DNA of 33,953 bases, from the NCBI GenBank assembly GCA_934272745.1, contig CAKQSI010000023.1, forward strand, positions 1 to 33,953. The letters are read 5' to 3'. Below are positions 1 through 8,129 of this stretch, piece after piece (positions within the stretch are counted from its first letter, which is position 1; each line of letters begins with the position of its first letter). The DNA comes from an uncultured Clostridia bacterium (GTDB lineage Bacteria; Bacillota; Clostridia; Christensenellales; Borkfalkiaceae). The position numbers and the translations under genes were made by a program. Under the pieces are notes generated by a model. It did not search any database and had not been told where the DNA came from. It worked only from the letters and a program-made list of their open reading frames with translations.

Positions 1-23
1 TACTGGACGTACTACGAGCGGCG

Positions 24-88
24 TTTAACGCCGCATAAATCGGTTTATCACCGCAAAAATAGTTAGGGATGGCGAATAGAATCCCTAA
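24..88. repeat. Truncated copy of a dispersed MITE-like repeat (right-hand end)
   Basis: This stretch resembles the right-hand end of the repeat at 16074-16352. Its last 35 bases (53-87) match 16318-16352 at 32 positions, and weaker similarity extends left to a shared TTTAAC at 24-29. The rest of the copy would lie outside the window. It stops 2 bases short of the stop codon of the minus-strand gene at 91. Seen in sequence; the naming as a mobile repeat is inference. Confidence 0.6.
55..88 (-). terminator. Rho-independent terminator of tcdA, formed by the repeat end
   Basis: Read on the minus strand, TTAGGGAT (81-88) pairs with ATCCCTAA (63-70) around a ten-base loop. It is followed by CTATTTTTG. 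It lies directly after the stop codon of the gene at 91-981. The stem is AT-leaning, so strength is uncertain. Confidence 0.6.
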
Positions 89-90
89 AA

Positions 91-981
91 TTATTTATTC
101 TCCCCGTAGTTTTCCCTGTATTTCTGCACGTAAACCTTCAGAAGATCGTCAACCACGGTTCCGGCAATAGTCATTCCCATCAACGCAGGCAAAAAGGAAA
201 TACTGCCGGGAGCAATTTTCTCCCGCCCCGGCTTTTTAATCTCCTTATCCGCTTCTTCCTCTACGATTTTCGGAGAAGAACCTTGCGCCGCAACAGGCGC
301 AGAAGCGCCGTCTTGCATTTCCGCCACAGAATCCCGCTCTTTAATTTCCGCAAGATTTTCCAAAAGCATGCGTTCCTTATCCCCGACCGGGGCGAACGCC
401 GCTTTCACACCCGAAAAAACACCGCGTTTTCGCAGTTCTCTCCGCATCACCTTGGCAAGCGGACAACCGTCCGTCTTGGCAATATCCGCAACCTGAATTT
501 GCAGCGGTTGCAAGCGATTTCCCGCCCCCATGGCGGTAATACAAGGCTTTTTTGCCTGTTTTGCACGCTGAACGATCAAAATTTTCGCCGTCACCGTGTC
601 CACGCAATCCACGACGTAGTCGTACGCCGAAAAGTCGATAAAATCGGCGTTTTCCGGCAGGAAAAACTCGTGATACGCCACAACTTCGGTCCGCGGTGAA
701 ATTTCCGCAATCCGCGCTTTCATGACGTCCACTTTGCCTTTCCCGACAGTCGAAGCAAGCGCTACGATCTGCCGGTTGAGGTTGGAAACGTCCACCACGT
801 CGCGATCGACCAGCGCCAAACCGCCGATACCTGCCCTTGCAAGCCCCTCGGCAACGTAGCCACCCACGCCGCCGACGCCAAACACGGCAACTTTTTGTTT
901 TTGTAAAAAGGAAAGAGCGCCCTTTCCGATCAGACGCTCCGTTCTTGAAAATACTTGTTCGGTCGTAAAATTTTGATCCAT
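91..981 (-). CDS. tcdA: tRNA threonylcarbamoyladenosine dehydratase (TcdA/CsdL-like, ThiF/E1 fold)
   Basis: This is a 296-residue ThiF/MoeB/E1-like enzyme. TcdA family members use ATP to cyclise t6A37 in tRNAs to ct6A in the cytoplasm. The Rossmann nucleotide-binding loop GVGGVGG is at residues 35-41, and the adenylate-site block DRDVVDVSNLNRQ is at 59-71. The family blocks TDGCPLAKVMRRELRKRG (about 170-187) and GSISFLPALMG (about 259-269) are present, which favours TcdA over ThiF or MoeB. Residues about 201-255 form a charged, Ala/Ser/Glu-rich low-complexity insertion that is longer than the usual linker. The ATG is preceded by CGGAGAAAAT. It lies 104 bases downstream of recN, where other sporulating clostridia often carry spoIVB, and is followed by a terminator inside a repeat. 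Confidence 0.85.
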   Translation of the reverse strand: MDQNFTTEQVFSRTERLIGKGALSFLQKQKVAVFGVGGVGGYVAEGLARAGIGGLALVDRDVVDVSNLNRQIVALASTVGKGKVDVMKARIAEISPRTEVVAYHEFFLPENADFIDFSAYDYVVDCVDTVTAKILIVQRAKQAKKPCITAMGAGNRLQPLQIQVADIAKTDGCPLAKVMRRELRKRGVFSGVKAAFAPVGDKERMLLENLAEIKERDSVAEMQDGASAPVAAQGSSPKIVEEEADKEIKKPGREKIAPGSISFLPALMGMTIAGTVVDDLLKVYVQKYRENYGENK

Positions 982-1085
982 ATTTTCTCCGTTATGGTAA
1001 ACATTCGCAATCGGAATAAACGCCGCAAGTTCGCACTACGCCACGCCGCAATAATAAACATGCCGCAGAAAGAAGATAGCCCGCA

Positions 1086-2792
1086 TCAACCGCGCAGTTT
1101 CGCTTTAAATTCGTCCGAAGACTCGATCATATGCCGTGCATGGGCGATTGCTGCCGCCTCGGTCTCGTCTCCGCCGACCAGACGCGTAACCTCGATCACC
1201 TTTTCTTCTGTCGAAAGAACGCGCACTCCGGTGGCCGTTCTGCCGCCCTCTTCCCTCTTGAAAATCAAAACGTTTTCATCTGCCATTGCCGCTATCTGCG
1301 GAAGGTGCGAAATGACGATGAGTTGCGAAAATAAAGCGATTTTACAGAATTTTTCTGCCACGACGCGGGCGATTCTGCCGGAAATCCCGGTATCGATCTC
1401 GTCGAAAACACAGGTTTCCGTCCCCTCGGCTTCCGCCGTGCGGGCTTTGATTGCCAACATGAACCGGCTCATTTCGCCGCCGCTGATGATTTTTGCGAGC
1501 GGTTTGACCGGTTCGCCGGGGTTGGGAGAAAGTAAGATTTCCACGCTGTCAAACCCGTTGGAAGTCAACTTTTCTTCGGTTTCCGCCTCTTCCGGGAAGG
1601 GAGAAAAGCGCACTTCTACCACGCTTTTTGCCATGCCCAGCTCGTTTAATTCCCCCATCACGGCGGAAGAAAACGCAGCCGCTGCCGTTTCACGTTCCTT
1701 GCGGAGCCTGCGACAAATATTATATACCTGTTTCAGGTATTTTGCTTTTTCCGATTCTAATTTGATCAGGCGTTCGGCAGCACCGGAAAGCGCGTCGTAC
1801 TCTTTCTTGGCAGAAGATAAAAACGCCATCGTTTTGTCATAACTGCCGCCGTATTTGCGGAAAAGCGAACGAAGTTCTTCGATCCGGTCTTCTACCTCGG
1901 CAAGTTTTTTCTCGTCCAGATCGACCGAAGAAGCGTAATCTTCCGCCGTAGCGCCCACGTCTTCCGCTTCGGAAACCAAGGCGGCAAGCCGGACGGAAAG
2001 TTCCTCGTACTTTTCGTCGAACCCGGAAACACGCGCCACGTTTCTCAACGCGTCGCGCAGCCCGTCCAAAGCGCCGCCGTCGCCCGAAAGCGCGTTCGTT
2101 GCGTCGGACAGGTTTTCGATAATTTTTTCCGCACTCTGCAGTTTTTTGCGTTCCGCAGTCAGGCGGTCTTCTTCCCCCTCCTCGGGGGCGACGCGCTCGA
2201 TCTCGTCGATCTGAAAGCGCAGAATATCCAGCCGGCGCAGACGATCTTCCTCACTGCCTCCGATTTTTTGCATGGCAGCCGAAATCTCTTTGAGTTTTTC
2301 CGACGGCTCCGCAAGGCCATCTAAAAGCGCGGCAACGTTCGGATTGAACCCGTCGATCAGTTTTAATTGCAGATTGTTTTTCAGAAGCGCAAAATGATCG
2401 CTTTGTCCGTGAATATCGACCAGCCGCCCCGTTACTTTTTTGAGAACGGTAGCGGAAATCGGCTGTCCGTTCAGGCGGATTTCGTTTTTCCCCTCGGCGG
2501 TAAGGCGGCGGGAAACGGTCGCCAGTCCGTCTTCATCCGCTTCATAACCAAGGTCACGAATGAGGCCGTTTACTTCGGCAGAAGCGGTAAAAACGGCAAC
2601 AACCGAACATTCTTTTTCTCCGCTTTTGATCATGCCGCGGTCGGCTTTCCCGCCCAGAACGAAGTTGAGCGAGTCCACCACCACCGATTTTCCGGAACCG
2701 GTTTCGCCGGACATGACGTTTAACCCCTCGCCGAACGGAATGACGCAAGAGGTGATCAGCGCAACGTTTTTAATTGAAAGCGACTGCAACAT
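1086..2792 (-). CDS. recN: DNA repair protein RecN (SMC-like ATPase)
   Basis: This is a 568-residue SMC-like ATPase that acts in double-strand break repair by holding DNA ends for RecA-dependent recombination. The N-terminal half-site has Walker A GETGSGKS at 29-36. A long central region rich in Glu, Lys and Leu gives the coiled-coil arms. The C-terminal half-site has the ABC signature ISGGEMSRF and Walker B TCVFDEIDTGISGR. Length matches the family (about 550-570). The ATG has AAAGGAG about 8 bases upstream. It follows argR in the usual clostridial order, but an argR terminator lies between them, so it probably has its own promoter. I saw no clear LexA box upstream. Confidence 0.97.
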   Translation of the reverse strand: MLQSLSIKNVALITSCVIPFGEGLNVMSGETGSGKSVVVDSLNFVLGGKADRGMIKSGEKECSVVAVFTASAEVNGLIRDLGYEADEDGLATVSRRLTAEGKNEIRLNGQPISATVLKKVTGRLVDIHGQSDHFALLKNNLQLKLIDGFNPNVAALLDGLAEPSEKLKEISAAMQKIGGSEEDRLRRLDILRFQIDEIERVAPEEGEEDRLTAERKKLQSAEKIIENLSDATNALSGDGGALDGLRDALRNVARVSGFDEKYEELSVRLAALVSEAEDVGATAEDYASSVDLDEKKLAEVEDRIEELRSLFRKYGGSYDKTMAFLSSAKKEYDALSGAAERLIKLESEKAKYLKQVYNICRRLRKERETAAAAFSSAVMGELNELGMAKSVVEVRFSPFPEEAETEEKLTSNGFDSVEILLSPNPGEPVKPLAKIISGGEMSRFMLAIKARTAEAEGTETCVFDEIDTGISGRIARVVAEKFCKIALFSQLIVISHLPQIAAMADENVLIFKREEGGRTATGVRVLSTEEKVIEVTRLVGGDETEAAAIAHARHMIESSDEFKAKLRG

Positions 2793-2918
2793 TTCGCCTT
2801 CTCCTTTCCGTTTTTATCGGGAAAACGGGACGCTTATTTTTGTCGTTTTTACGGAATACGACGAATTTTGCGGCAATCCGCAACAACCACCGACGTTTGC
2901 TTCCGTAAACTTTACCAC

Positions 2919-2951
2919 AAAAGCCGCAAAATTCTGTTTCTGCGGCTTTTT
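2919..2951 (-). terminator. Terminator downstream of argR (possibly bidirectional)
   Basis: AAAAGCCGCA (2919-2928) and TGCGGCTTTT (2941-2950) form a 10-bp stem with a 12-base loop. There are T-rich tails on both strands. It lies 10 bases after the argR stop codon and upstream of recN. Confidence 0.8.
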
Positions 2952-2960
2952 GCTTATTAC

Positions 2961-3413
2961 TCAACGAAAAACTTCTTCAAACCGCGAAAGGACGACCGAA
3001 ACCTCCGCCTCGCTCCGGACGATAACGAGGAGCGTATCGTCCCCGGCGATCGAACCCAGAATCTCGGGAAGCGCCAGTTTATCGACGGCGTTGCCCGCCT
3101 GCCCGCCACACCCCGGCAGAGTGTGGATAACGATCAGATTGTTGACGTGTTTGATGGAAAGGACGCATTCGCGGAACAGATTGATGACTTTGTTGGTGAT
3201 CTTCAGTTCCTTACCGTCCTGATAGGCGTAGCGGTATTTCTTTTTGGTGCCGGCAACTTTCACCAAGCCCAACTGGTTGATATCGCGCGAAACGGTTGCC
3301 TGCGTGACGTTGAAACCGGATTTGACCAGTTCGTTTGCGAGTTCTTCCTGCGTTTCGATTTCTTTTTCAAAAATAAGTTCGAGAATTTTGGCGTGTCTTG
3401 CCGATCTTGACAT
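2961..3413 (-). CDS. argR: Arginine repressor ArgR/AhrC
   Basis: This is a 150-residue arginine-sensing transcription factor that represses arginine biosynthesis and activates catabolism as a hexamer. The N-terminal winged helix carries the DNA-recognition helix TQATVSRDI at 37-45. The C-terminal oligomerisation and arginine-binding domain has EILGSIAGDDTLLVI, matching the family GT(I/L)AGDDT block with Ser for Thr. The ATG is preceded by GGAG. It sits between nadK (31-base gap) and its own terminator, in the conserved clostridial nadK-argR-recN order. I did not find a convincing ARG box in the window. Confidence 0.95.
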   Translation of the reverse strand: MSRSARHAKILELIFEKEIETQEELANELVKSGFNVTQATVSRDINQLGLVKVAGTKKKYRYAYQDGKELKITNKVINLFRECVLSIKHVNNLIVIHTLPGCGGQAGNAVDKLALPEILGSIAGDDTLLVIVRSEAEVSVVLSRFEEVFR

Positions 3414-3444
3414 AACGGTAACTCCTTTTCCCCCGCTTTCGGGG

Positions 3445-4263
3445 TTATCTGCTCCAACTGCTGAATTTTTGTCTTAGTACGTCGTAAAAGTTCCAGCCCT
3501 TTTTGCGATAGAACCGCAAGGGACGACGATATTTTTCCACATATACCCGGTCGCCCGGCTTTAACTGCCCGACGGTAACGCCGTCCGAAACCACTTCCGC
3601 GTCCGCGCCGTCGCCGATGAGAAGTTCGATCTTCTCCTTATCGGGGAGAATGATGGGGCGACTGCGCAAAGAATGGGCGCATACGGGAGCCAGTGCGATG
3701 GCTTTGATTCCGGGGGAAAGAACGTTTCCTCCCGCCGACAAAAAATATGCGGTAGAACCCGTGGGGGTAGAAACAATGACTCCGTCCGAAACGAAACTAT
3801 CGAGCAGGTTTCCTCCCGCGAACGCACTGATTTTTACCACCTGCCGGTCGGTTTTTTCTCCGCTTTTTCGCTGAATCACTACGTCGTTCAGGGCAAGCGC
3901 GGTCTTGTTTCCCGCCGTCATTTTCAGCATCGTGCGATCGTCCGCAATCAGATTTCCGGAAATAAGACAGTTTGCGAGGTCGTCAATCGATCTTTCATTC
4001 GCTTCGAACTCGGTCAGAAAGCCGAGTTCGCCCCGATTGATACCGAGGACAGGCAGCGCATTTTTGACCGCAAAGGAAGCGGCGCGGAGTATGGTTCCGT
4101 CCCCGCCCACGACGACCAGCGCGTCCAGACCTTTCGCAGTTTCCGTAAAATCGAGAATGCGCGTTGTTTCGATCCCCGCCGCACGAAAGCGGGCGGTCAC
4201 GTTTTTTTCGATTTCCCCTTGCGGATCTTTATCGGGATTGATAAAAAGACCGATCTTTTTCAT
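3445..4263 (-). CDS. nadK: NAD kinase
   Basis: This is a 272-residue NAD kinase that phosphorylates NAD to NADP with ATP in the cytosol. The catalytic GGDGT is at 53-57, the NAD-binding ND pair is at 126-127 (ALNDVVIQR), and the conserved loop GVIVSTPTGSTAYFLSAGG follows at about 161-179. The open frame continues 42 codons further upstream. I chose the ATG at 4263 because AGAGGAACC precedes it and the family starts with a short strand (KKIGLFINP) at this point. It is upstream of argR, with ispA 174 bases further upstream. Confidence 0.94.
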   Translation of the reverse strand: MKKIGLFINPDKDPQGEIEKNVTARFRAAGIETTRILDFTETAKGLDALVVVGGDGTILRAASFAVKNALPVLGINRGELGFLTEFEANERSIDDLANCLISGNLIADDRTMLKMTAGNKTALALNDVVIQRKSGEKTDRQVVKISAFAGGNLLDSFVSDGVIVSTPTGSTAYFLSAGGNVLSPGIKAIALAPVCAHSLRSRPIILPDKEKIELLIGDGADAEVVSDGVTVGQLKPGDRVYVEKYRRPLRFYRKKGWNFYDVLRQKFSSWSR

Positions 4264-4437
4264 GGTTCCTCTGTTTTCGCCGCTTTTAACGCCACTAATC
4301 TGCCATAACAACGATACGGGCATTGCCGCTTTAATTTTTTCTTTACTGCACGCTACTGCGATATGTGCGGTTATTTCACGTTTTCGCACGCGCGATTATT
4401 TGCCGCGCGCACCTGTTTCCCGCTTTTATCCTCGCGC

Positions 4438-5295
4438 TTACTTGCTGCGCGTGAGCATTTCTTTGATCAGACTTTCAAAAAAGGGCGTACTAAGTCCGCA
4501 CGCGGGAAGGAGCAGCAGCGCTTCGTTTGCGGCGTTCTCCGCTACCTTTCTTGCCCCGGAAAGACCAAACAGGCTGACGGTGGTCAGTTTCTGTTCCTTC
4601 TCGTCTTTACCGACGCTTTTGCCGAGTTCTTCTTTCTTTCCCACAACGTCCAGAATATCATCCGTCGTCTGAAACAAAACGCCCAGTTTATCGCCCAGTT
4701 CTTCCATTTTAAGGGAAGTATTGCCCTTTGCCGCCTGCTCGCCGAGCAGCAGCGCCGCCGTGATGAGTTTTCCGGTTTTTAAGCGTTGCAGAGTGAAGAG
4801 TTCTTCTTCTCCGCCCGTCTTTCCTTCCGAAGTCAGATCGATGGCTTGTCCGCCGATCATGCCGAGGTCGCCCGCGGCGGAAGAAAGAATACGCCCTGCG
4901 GCGAGATTTCCGCAGGAAAACAGCGTTTCGTACGCCTTATTGAGGAGGGCGTCACCCGCTAAAATCGCCATCCCTTCCCCGAAAACTTTGTGGTTGGTCA
5001 GTTTTCCCCGACGATAATCGTCGTTGTCCATAGCGGGCAGATCGTCGTGAATGAGCGAATAGGTGTGGATCATTTCCAGCGCCAGAGCGGAAGGCATTGC
5101 GCGGGATTCTTCCCCGCCGAGCGCGTCCGCGCAAGCAAGCACCAGCACCGGGCGCAGACGTTTGCCGCCCGCAGTCAGACTGTAGACGAAAGCGTCTTTC
5201 AGCGTTTCGGAAACGAACGGCGCAGCTTTCAGATAGCTTGACAGCGCGGTTTCGAACCGCGCGCGGTAATTATCGTATCGATCGCGATAATCCAT
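4438..5295 (-). CDS. ispA: Farnesyl/geranyl diphosphate synthase (polyprenyl synthetase)
   Basis: This is a 285-residue short-chain trans-prenyltransferase that condenses IPP with DMAPP and GPP. It has GGKRLRP at 43-49, the first aspartate-rich motif DDLPAMD at 84-90, and the second, DDILD, at 212-216. These mark an all-alpha polyprenyl synthetase of FPP-synthase size. AAGGGGGG precedes the ATG. It normally sits after xseA/xseB and before dxs in clostridia. Here it follows folD by 47 bases and none of those neighbours is present. The exact chain length made cannot be read with certainty. Confidence 0.93.
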   Translation of the reverse strand: MDYRDRYDNYRARFETALSSYLKAAPFVSETLKDAFVYSLTAGGKRLRPVLVLACADALGGEESRAMPSALALEMIHTYSLIHDDLPAMDNDDYRRGKLTNHKVFGEGMAILAGDALLNKAYETLFSCGNLAAGRILSSAAGDLGMIGGQAIDLTSEGKTGGEEELFTLQRLKTGKLITAALLLGEQAAKGNTSLKMEELGDKLGVLFQTTDDILDVVGKKEELGKSVGKDEKEQKLTTVSLFGLSGARKVAENAANEALLLLPACGLSTPFFESLIKEMLTRSK

Positions 5296-5342
5296 TCGTT
5301 TTCCCCCCTTAAAACGTCCGTCCGCATAACGGAAAGCCGCGA

Positions 5343-6290
5343 TTATTTTTTCGCCATGCGGCGCTGCGCCGCGATGACGGTATTATTTAAAAGCATAGCG
5401 ACGGTCATGGGACCGACGCCGCCGGGTACGGGCGAAAGATAGCCCGCAACTTGTTTTACGCCGTCAAAATCCACGTCGCCTTTCAGTCCGGATTCCGTCC
5501 GGTTGATGCCGACGTCGACGACAACCGCGCCGGGCTTTACCATATCGCGCGTCACGAAGCCGGGTTTTCCGATCGCGGCAACGAGAATATCCGCCTCTTT
5601 CGCAATCTCTTTCAGGTTCTGCGTTTTGCTGTGGCAAACGGTCACGGTTGCGTCGGCGGCAAGCAGCAAAAGCGCCATGGGCTTGCCCACGATGTTGCTT
5701 CTGCCAAGTACGACGGCGCGTTTCCCTTTCACTTCCACGCCGGTGGAAGCGATCATTTCCATCACGCCGGAAGGCGTGCAGGCGGTAATCGTCGGCTTGC
5801 CCAGTAAAAGGTTCCCGACGTTTTCGGGATGAAAGCCGTCCACGTCCTTTTCGGCGGGAATTTCGCCGAGCACGGTCTGTTCGTCAATATTCTCCGGCAG
5901 CGGCAGTTGTACCAGAATTCCGTCCACCGTATCGTCGTTTTTGAGTTCCCGCACCGCGGAAACGACCTCTTCGGTCGTCGAATTTTCGGGAAGGATCACC
6001 TGCATGGAAATCATTCCCGCACCTTCCGCCGCGCGGTGCTTATTGCGGACGTAGACTTCGGAAGCGGGATTATTCCCCACCAGAACTACAGCGAGAGTGA
6101 TCTTTCTGCCGTACTTTTCAAAAAACGCGGCGGCGTCTACCCGCGCGCGTTCGCGAACCGCAGCCGCAAGCGCCTTGCCGTCGATTATTTCTGCCTGTCT
6201 TATCACGGAATCTTCCCCCGCTAAAGCGGCTGCCTTTTCGGCGGAATCCGCACTCACGTAAGCGGAAATCGTTTTTTTTGCGGCGCTCAT
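5343..6290 (-). CDS. folD: Bifunctional methylene-THF dehydrogenase/methenyl-THF cyclohydrolase
   Basis: This is a 315-residue FolD, which interconverts 5,10-methylene-, methenyl- and 10-formyl-tetrahydrofolate. Catalytic Tyr80 and Lys84 lie in EVYVRNK. The conserved blocks VQLPLP, DVDGFHP, GRSNIVGKP and the C-terminal PVPGGVGPMTVAML are all present. About 32 Ala/Ser/Lys-rich residues precede the usual FolD start (AEIIDGKALA), making it longer than the common 280-290. The start is fixed by a 4-base ATGA overlap with the nusB stop, and only a weak GGTGA lies upstream, so translational coupling is likely. No other in-frame Met gives a shorter natural start. Confidence 0.95.
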   Translation of the reverse strand: MSAAKKTISAYVSADSAEKAAALAGEDSVIRQAEIIDGKALAAAVRERARVDAAAFFEKYGRKITLAVVLVGNNPASEVYVRNKHRAAEGAGMISMQVILPENSTTEEVVSAVRELKNDDTVDGILVQLPLPENIDEQTVLGEIPAEKDVDGFHPENVGNLLLGKPTITACTPSGVMEMIASTGVEVKGKRAVVLGRSNIVGKPMALLLLAADATVTVCHSKTQNLKEIAKEADILVAAIGKPGFVTRDMVKPGAVVVDVGINRTESGLKGDVDFDGVKQVAGYLSPVPGGVGPMTVAMLLNNTVIAAQRRMAKK

Positions 6291-6697
6291 GCGGTTTCAC
6301 CCGCGCGCTTTTTCAAAAATCCGGAAAGCACGCCGTTGACGAACTGCGGGCTGTTTTCCGCGGAATACACGCGGCAAAGCCCCACCGCCTGATCGATGGA
6401 AACGGCAGCGTCGATGCCGGTCAGATAGCGCATTTCCACCACGCCTAAAAGTAACGCCGCAAGGTCGGCTTTGAAAATACGATCCACCGAAAAGCCGGTG
6501 GAAAGTTCCGCAACTTCGGCTTTGGCTTCCGGTAAACGTTCCTTTGCCGCGGCGTAAAGTTCTTCCGCAAAACTAAGCACGGAACCGGTCAGTTTCGCTT
6601 CCTGAAACAGGGAAGTTTTCAACGCTTCGTCCCATTCCCCGGTAAAGAGGTAGGCGAAGATGAGTTTGTAAACGCATTCTCTTGCAAGTTTTCTCAT
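6287..6697 (-). CDS. nusB: Transcription antitermination factor NusB
   Basis: This is a 136-residue NusB, the RNA-binding partner of NusE (S10) in antitermination of rRNA operons. It begins with the typical RKLARECVYKLIFAYLF helix. The C-terminal half contains the family pattern AVSIDQAVGLCRVYS followed by FVNGVLSGFLKK. The frame is open 20 codons further upstream. The ATG at 6697 is chosen because AAGGAT lies 6 bases upstream and the protein then matches family length. It overlaps folD by 4 bases (ATGA). Confidence 0.93.
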   Translation of the reverse strand: MRKLARECVYKLIFAYLFTGEWDEALKTSLFQEAKLTGSVLSFAEELYAAAKERLPEAKAEVAELSTGFSVDRIFKADLAALLLGVVEMRYLTGIDAAVSIDQAVGLCRVYSAENSPQFVNGVLSGFLKKRAGETA

Positions 6698-6884
6698 AAT
6701 TATCCTTTTGATCTGCGGGGAAATCGCCTGTAAAAGGTTCCGGCAATGAGTCTCCACGCCGGACAGACTTTCGCCGGAATTCTCCGCCGTAAAATTTTAC
6801 GAAGTAACGCCGCGGCTTTCCCGTAGAAAACGGCGCTTTCAGGCGCTGACCGTTTCCGGTAAAATCCGCGTAAAACAAGACGAA

Positions 6885-6911
6885 ATGCCGCAACGAAATT
6901 CGTTACGGCAT
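6885..6911 (-). terminator. Terminator downstream of asp23
   Basis: On the minus strand a near-perfect hairpin (12 of 13 arm positions pair, loop about 3) is followed by a T-rich tail, TCGTCTTGTTTTA. It begins 11 bases after the asp23 stop and separates asp23 from nusB. Seen in sequence. Confidence 0.65.
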
Positions 6912-6921
6912 AACTTTCCTG

Positions 6922-7275
6922 TTAAACGGCGGACGCTTCTTCCGGGAAGATCACGCCGCGGACGTGTACGTCCACGTTTGCGATCTTGAACTCGGACATC
7001 GCTTCCACGTTGTGCTTGACGCTTTCCTGAATGCGGAAAGCAAGATCCGGCACGCTGTTGCCGTAGGTCATCATGACCGATACGTCCACGTAAATGCCTT
7101 CTTTTTCAAAGTTGATCTTGATCCCGTCGCGCTTGCCGATCTTCCCCGTCCTAGAATACAGGGCGACGCCCGCAATCTCGGAAACGGCGATCGCCACGAT
7201 CGCGCTCACGATGCTTTTATTGTAAGAAATTTTCCCTTTCTGTCCCGAGGAAGGAACTTTCTTTAAATTTGCCAT
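6922..7275 (-). CDS. Asp23/Gls24 family envelope stress protein
   Basis: This is a 117-residue Asp23/Gls24-domain protein (the clostridial YqhY-like gene). The family is named for alkaline-shock protein 23 of staphylococci, and YqhY-type members have been linked to control of acetyl-CoA carboxylase. Visible features are the N-terminal GKISYNKSIVSAIVAIAVSE helix and the strand pattern GIYVDVSVMMTYG. The C-terminal segment is VDVHVRGVIF. GGGGAG precedes the ATG. It has its own sigma-A-type promoter and a terminator, so it appears monocistronic between spoIIIAH and nusB, its usual neighbours. Its precise role here is not known. Confidence 0.9.
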   Translation of the reverse strand: MANLKKVPSSGQKGKISYNKSIVSAIVAIAVSEIAGVALYSRTGKIGKRDGIKINFEKEGIYVDVSVMMTYGNSVPDLAFRIQESVKHNVEAMSEFKIANVDVHVRGVIFPEEASAV

Positions 7276-7322
7276 GCTACACTCCCCGCGCCGAAAAAAG
7301 AATCCGGCGCTCGTTTATCTTA

Positions 7323-7351
7323 AGTATACCACAATCCTCGCCTTTTGTCAT
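7323..7351 (-). promoter_or_regulatory. Sigma-A-type promoter of asp23
   Basis: On the minus strand ATGACA (7346-7351) and TATACT (7323-7328) are 17 bases apart, giving a start about 40 bases before the asp23 ATG. A GCGCCG/CGGCGC hairpin (7288-7310) would lie in the leader beside the ribosome binding site. Confidence 0.65.
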
Positions 7352-7364
7352 CTTTTTGCAAGGA

Positions 7365-7835
7365 TTATACGTGCATAATTTTTACGTTTTCCGCAGAAAG
7401 CCCGGTTTCGGTACGAACCAAATGGAAAATGGTTGCAACCTCTTCCTTGGTCGGCTCGTTTCCGCCCACCATAACGCTGACCGATTCGCCGCTTAAATTG
7501 ATCGTGACGGCGACTTCTTCAAAGCCTTTGGCGCGAATCAGGTTTTCCAGCAGCAGTTCGTTTTCCATCGCGGTAACGATGGCGAGTTTTTGCTTTCCGG
7601 CGTCTTTATACTCCTGCGATTCTTTATCCGCAGTGGTTAAAACGGCGTCTAAAATGGCGATTTCCGCGTTACGGTTGGAACTTTTTTCCGTCTTCATACT
7701 GGAAAAGAAGGTGGAAGTGGTTACGGCGCCCTTATCTTTGGACGGATTGCCCGTCAAAACGAAATTGAGCGCGGCGGTCACCGCAAGCAACAGAACCATA
7801 CTCGTTACGATCACGATTTTTTTCTTTTTGGACAT
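7365..7835 (-). CDS. spoIIIAH: Stage III sporulation protein AH (SpoIIIAH-like)
   Basis: This is a 156-residue mother-cell membrane protein. In Bacillus, SpoIIIAH binds SpoIIQ across the intermembrane space and forms a ring related to YscJ/FliF in the SpoIIIA-SpoIIQ channel. One transmembrane helix is at about residues 7-26 after a KKKK start. A linker follows, then a domain with the family pattern (R)NAEIAILDAVLTT, KLAIVTAMENELLLENLIRA and a final alpha-beta unit ending at the C-terminus. AAAGGAG precedes the ATG. It is the last gene of the spoIIIA set and is separated from spoIIIAG by an unusually long gap of 276 bases. Confidence 0.92.
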   Translation of the reverse strand: MSKKKKIVIVTSMVLLLAVTAALNFVLTGNPSKDKGAVTTSTFFSSMKTEKSSNRNAEIAILDAVLTTADKESQEYKDAGKQKLAIVTAMENELLLENLIRAKGFEEVAVTINLSGESVSVMVGGNEPTKEEVATIFHLVRTETGLSAENVKIMHV

Positions 7836-8111
7836 AGTGGTTTATCTCCTTTTCAATTTTATTTGATTTTGGATTTAGATATGAATTTCGTATAAATTTC
7901 CGGCGCGACTACGCAAGACTTTCCGAAATCTGCCGCAAAATTTCCGCACGCCGGCAATCGCCTTATTTTTGGAATACGTTTTTGTTTTCGTTCCCACGGC
8001 AATCTTTTTTCGGCAAACCGATTTTTTTAACTTTATTTCCGCTCCCGATACCATTTTGGGCGGTTGCAGTCTTACCTCCGCGCCCGCGGCTGATTTTTGC
8101 GGGTTACAGTC
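7836..8111. other. Gap between spoIIIAG and spoIIIAH with a 40-bp duplication
   Basis: I see no gene in these 276 bases. The right-hand end carries a duplicated segment that copies the 3' end of spoIIIAG (see the repeat at 8062-8129). The rest is AT- and C-rich sequence without a clear promoter or terminator. Confidence 0.6.
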
Positions 8112-8129
8112 TTACCTCCGCGCCCGCGG
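8062..8129. repeat. Direct repeat copying the 3' end of spoIIIAG
   Basis: Two 28-base copies (8062-8089 and 8102-8129) differ at one position and have a 40-base period. The right copy contains the last codons and stop of spoIIIAG (Phe-Pro-Arg-Ala-Arg-Arg-stop). The left copy reproduces the Arg-Ala-Arg-Arg-stop bases just downstream. Seen in sequence. Confidence 0.9.

Noticed and set aside
955..1842. Plus-strand frame overlapping tcdA and recN
   Set aside because: Antisense to recN over most of its length, with Ser/Ala-rich shadow composition and no family match.
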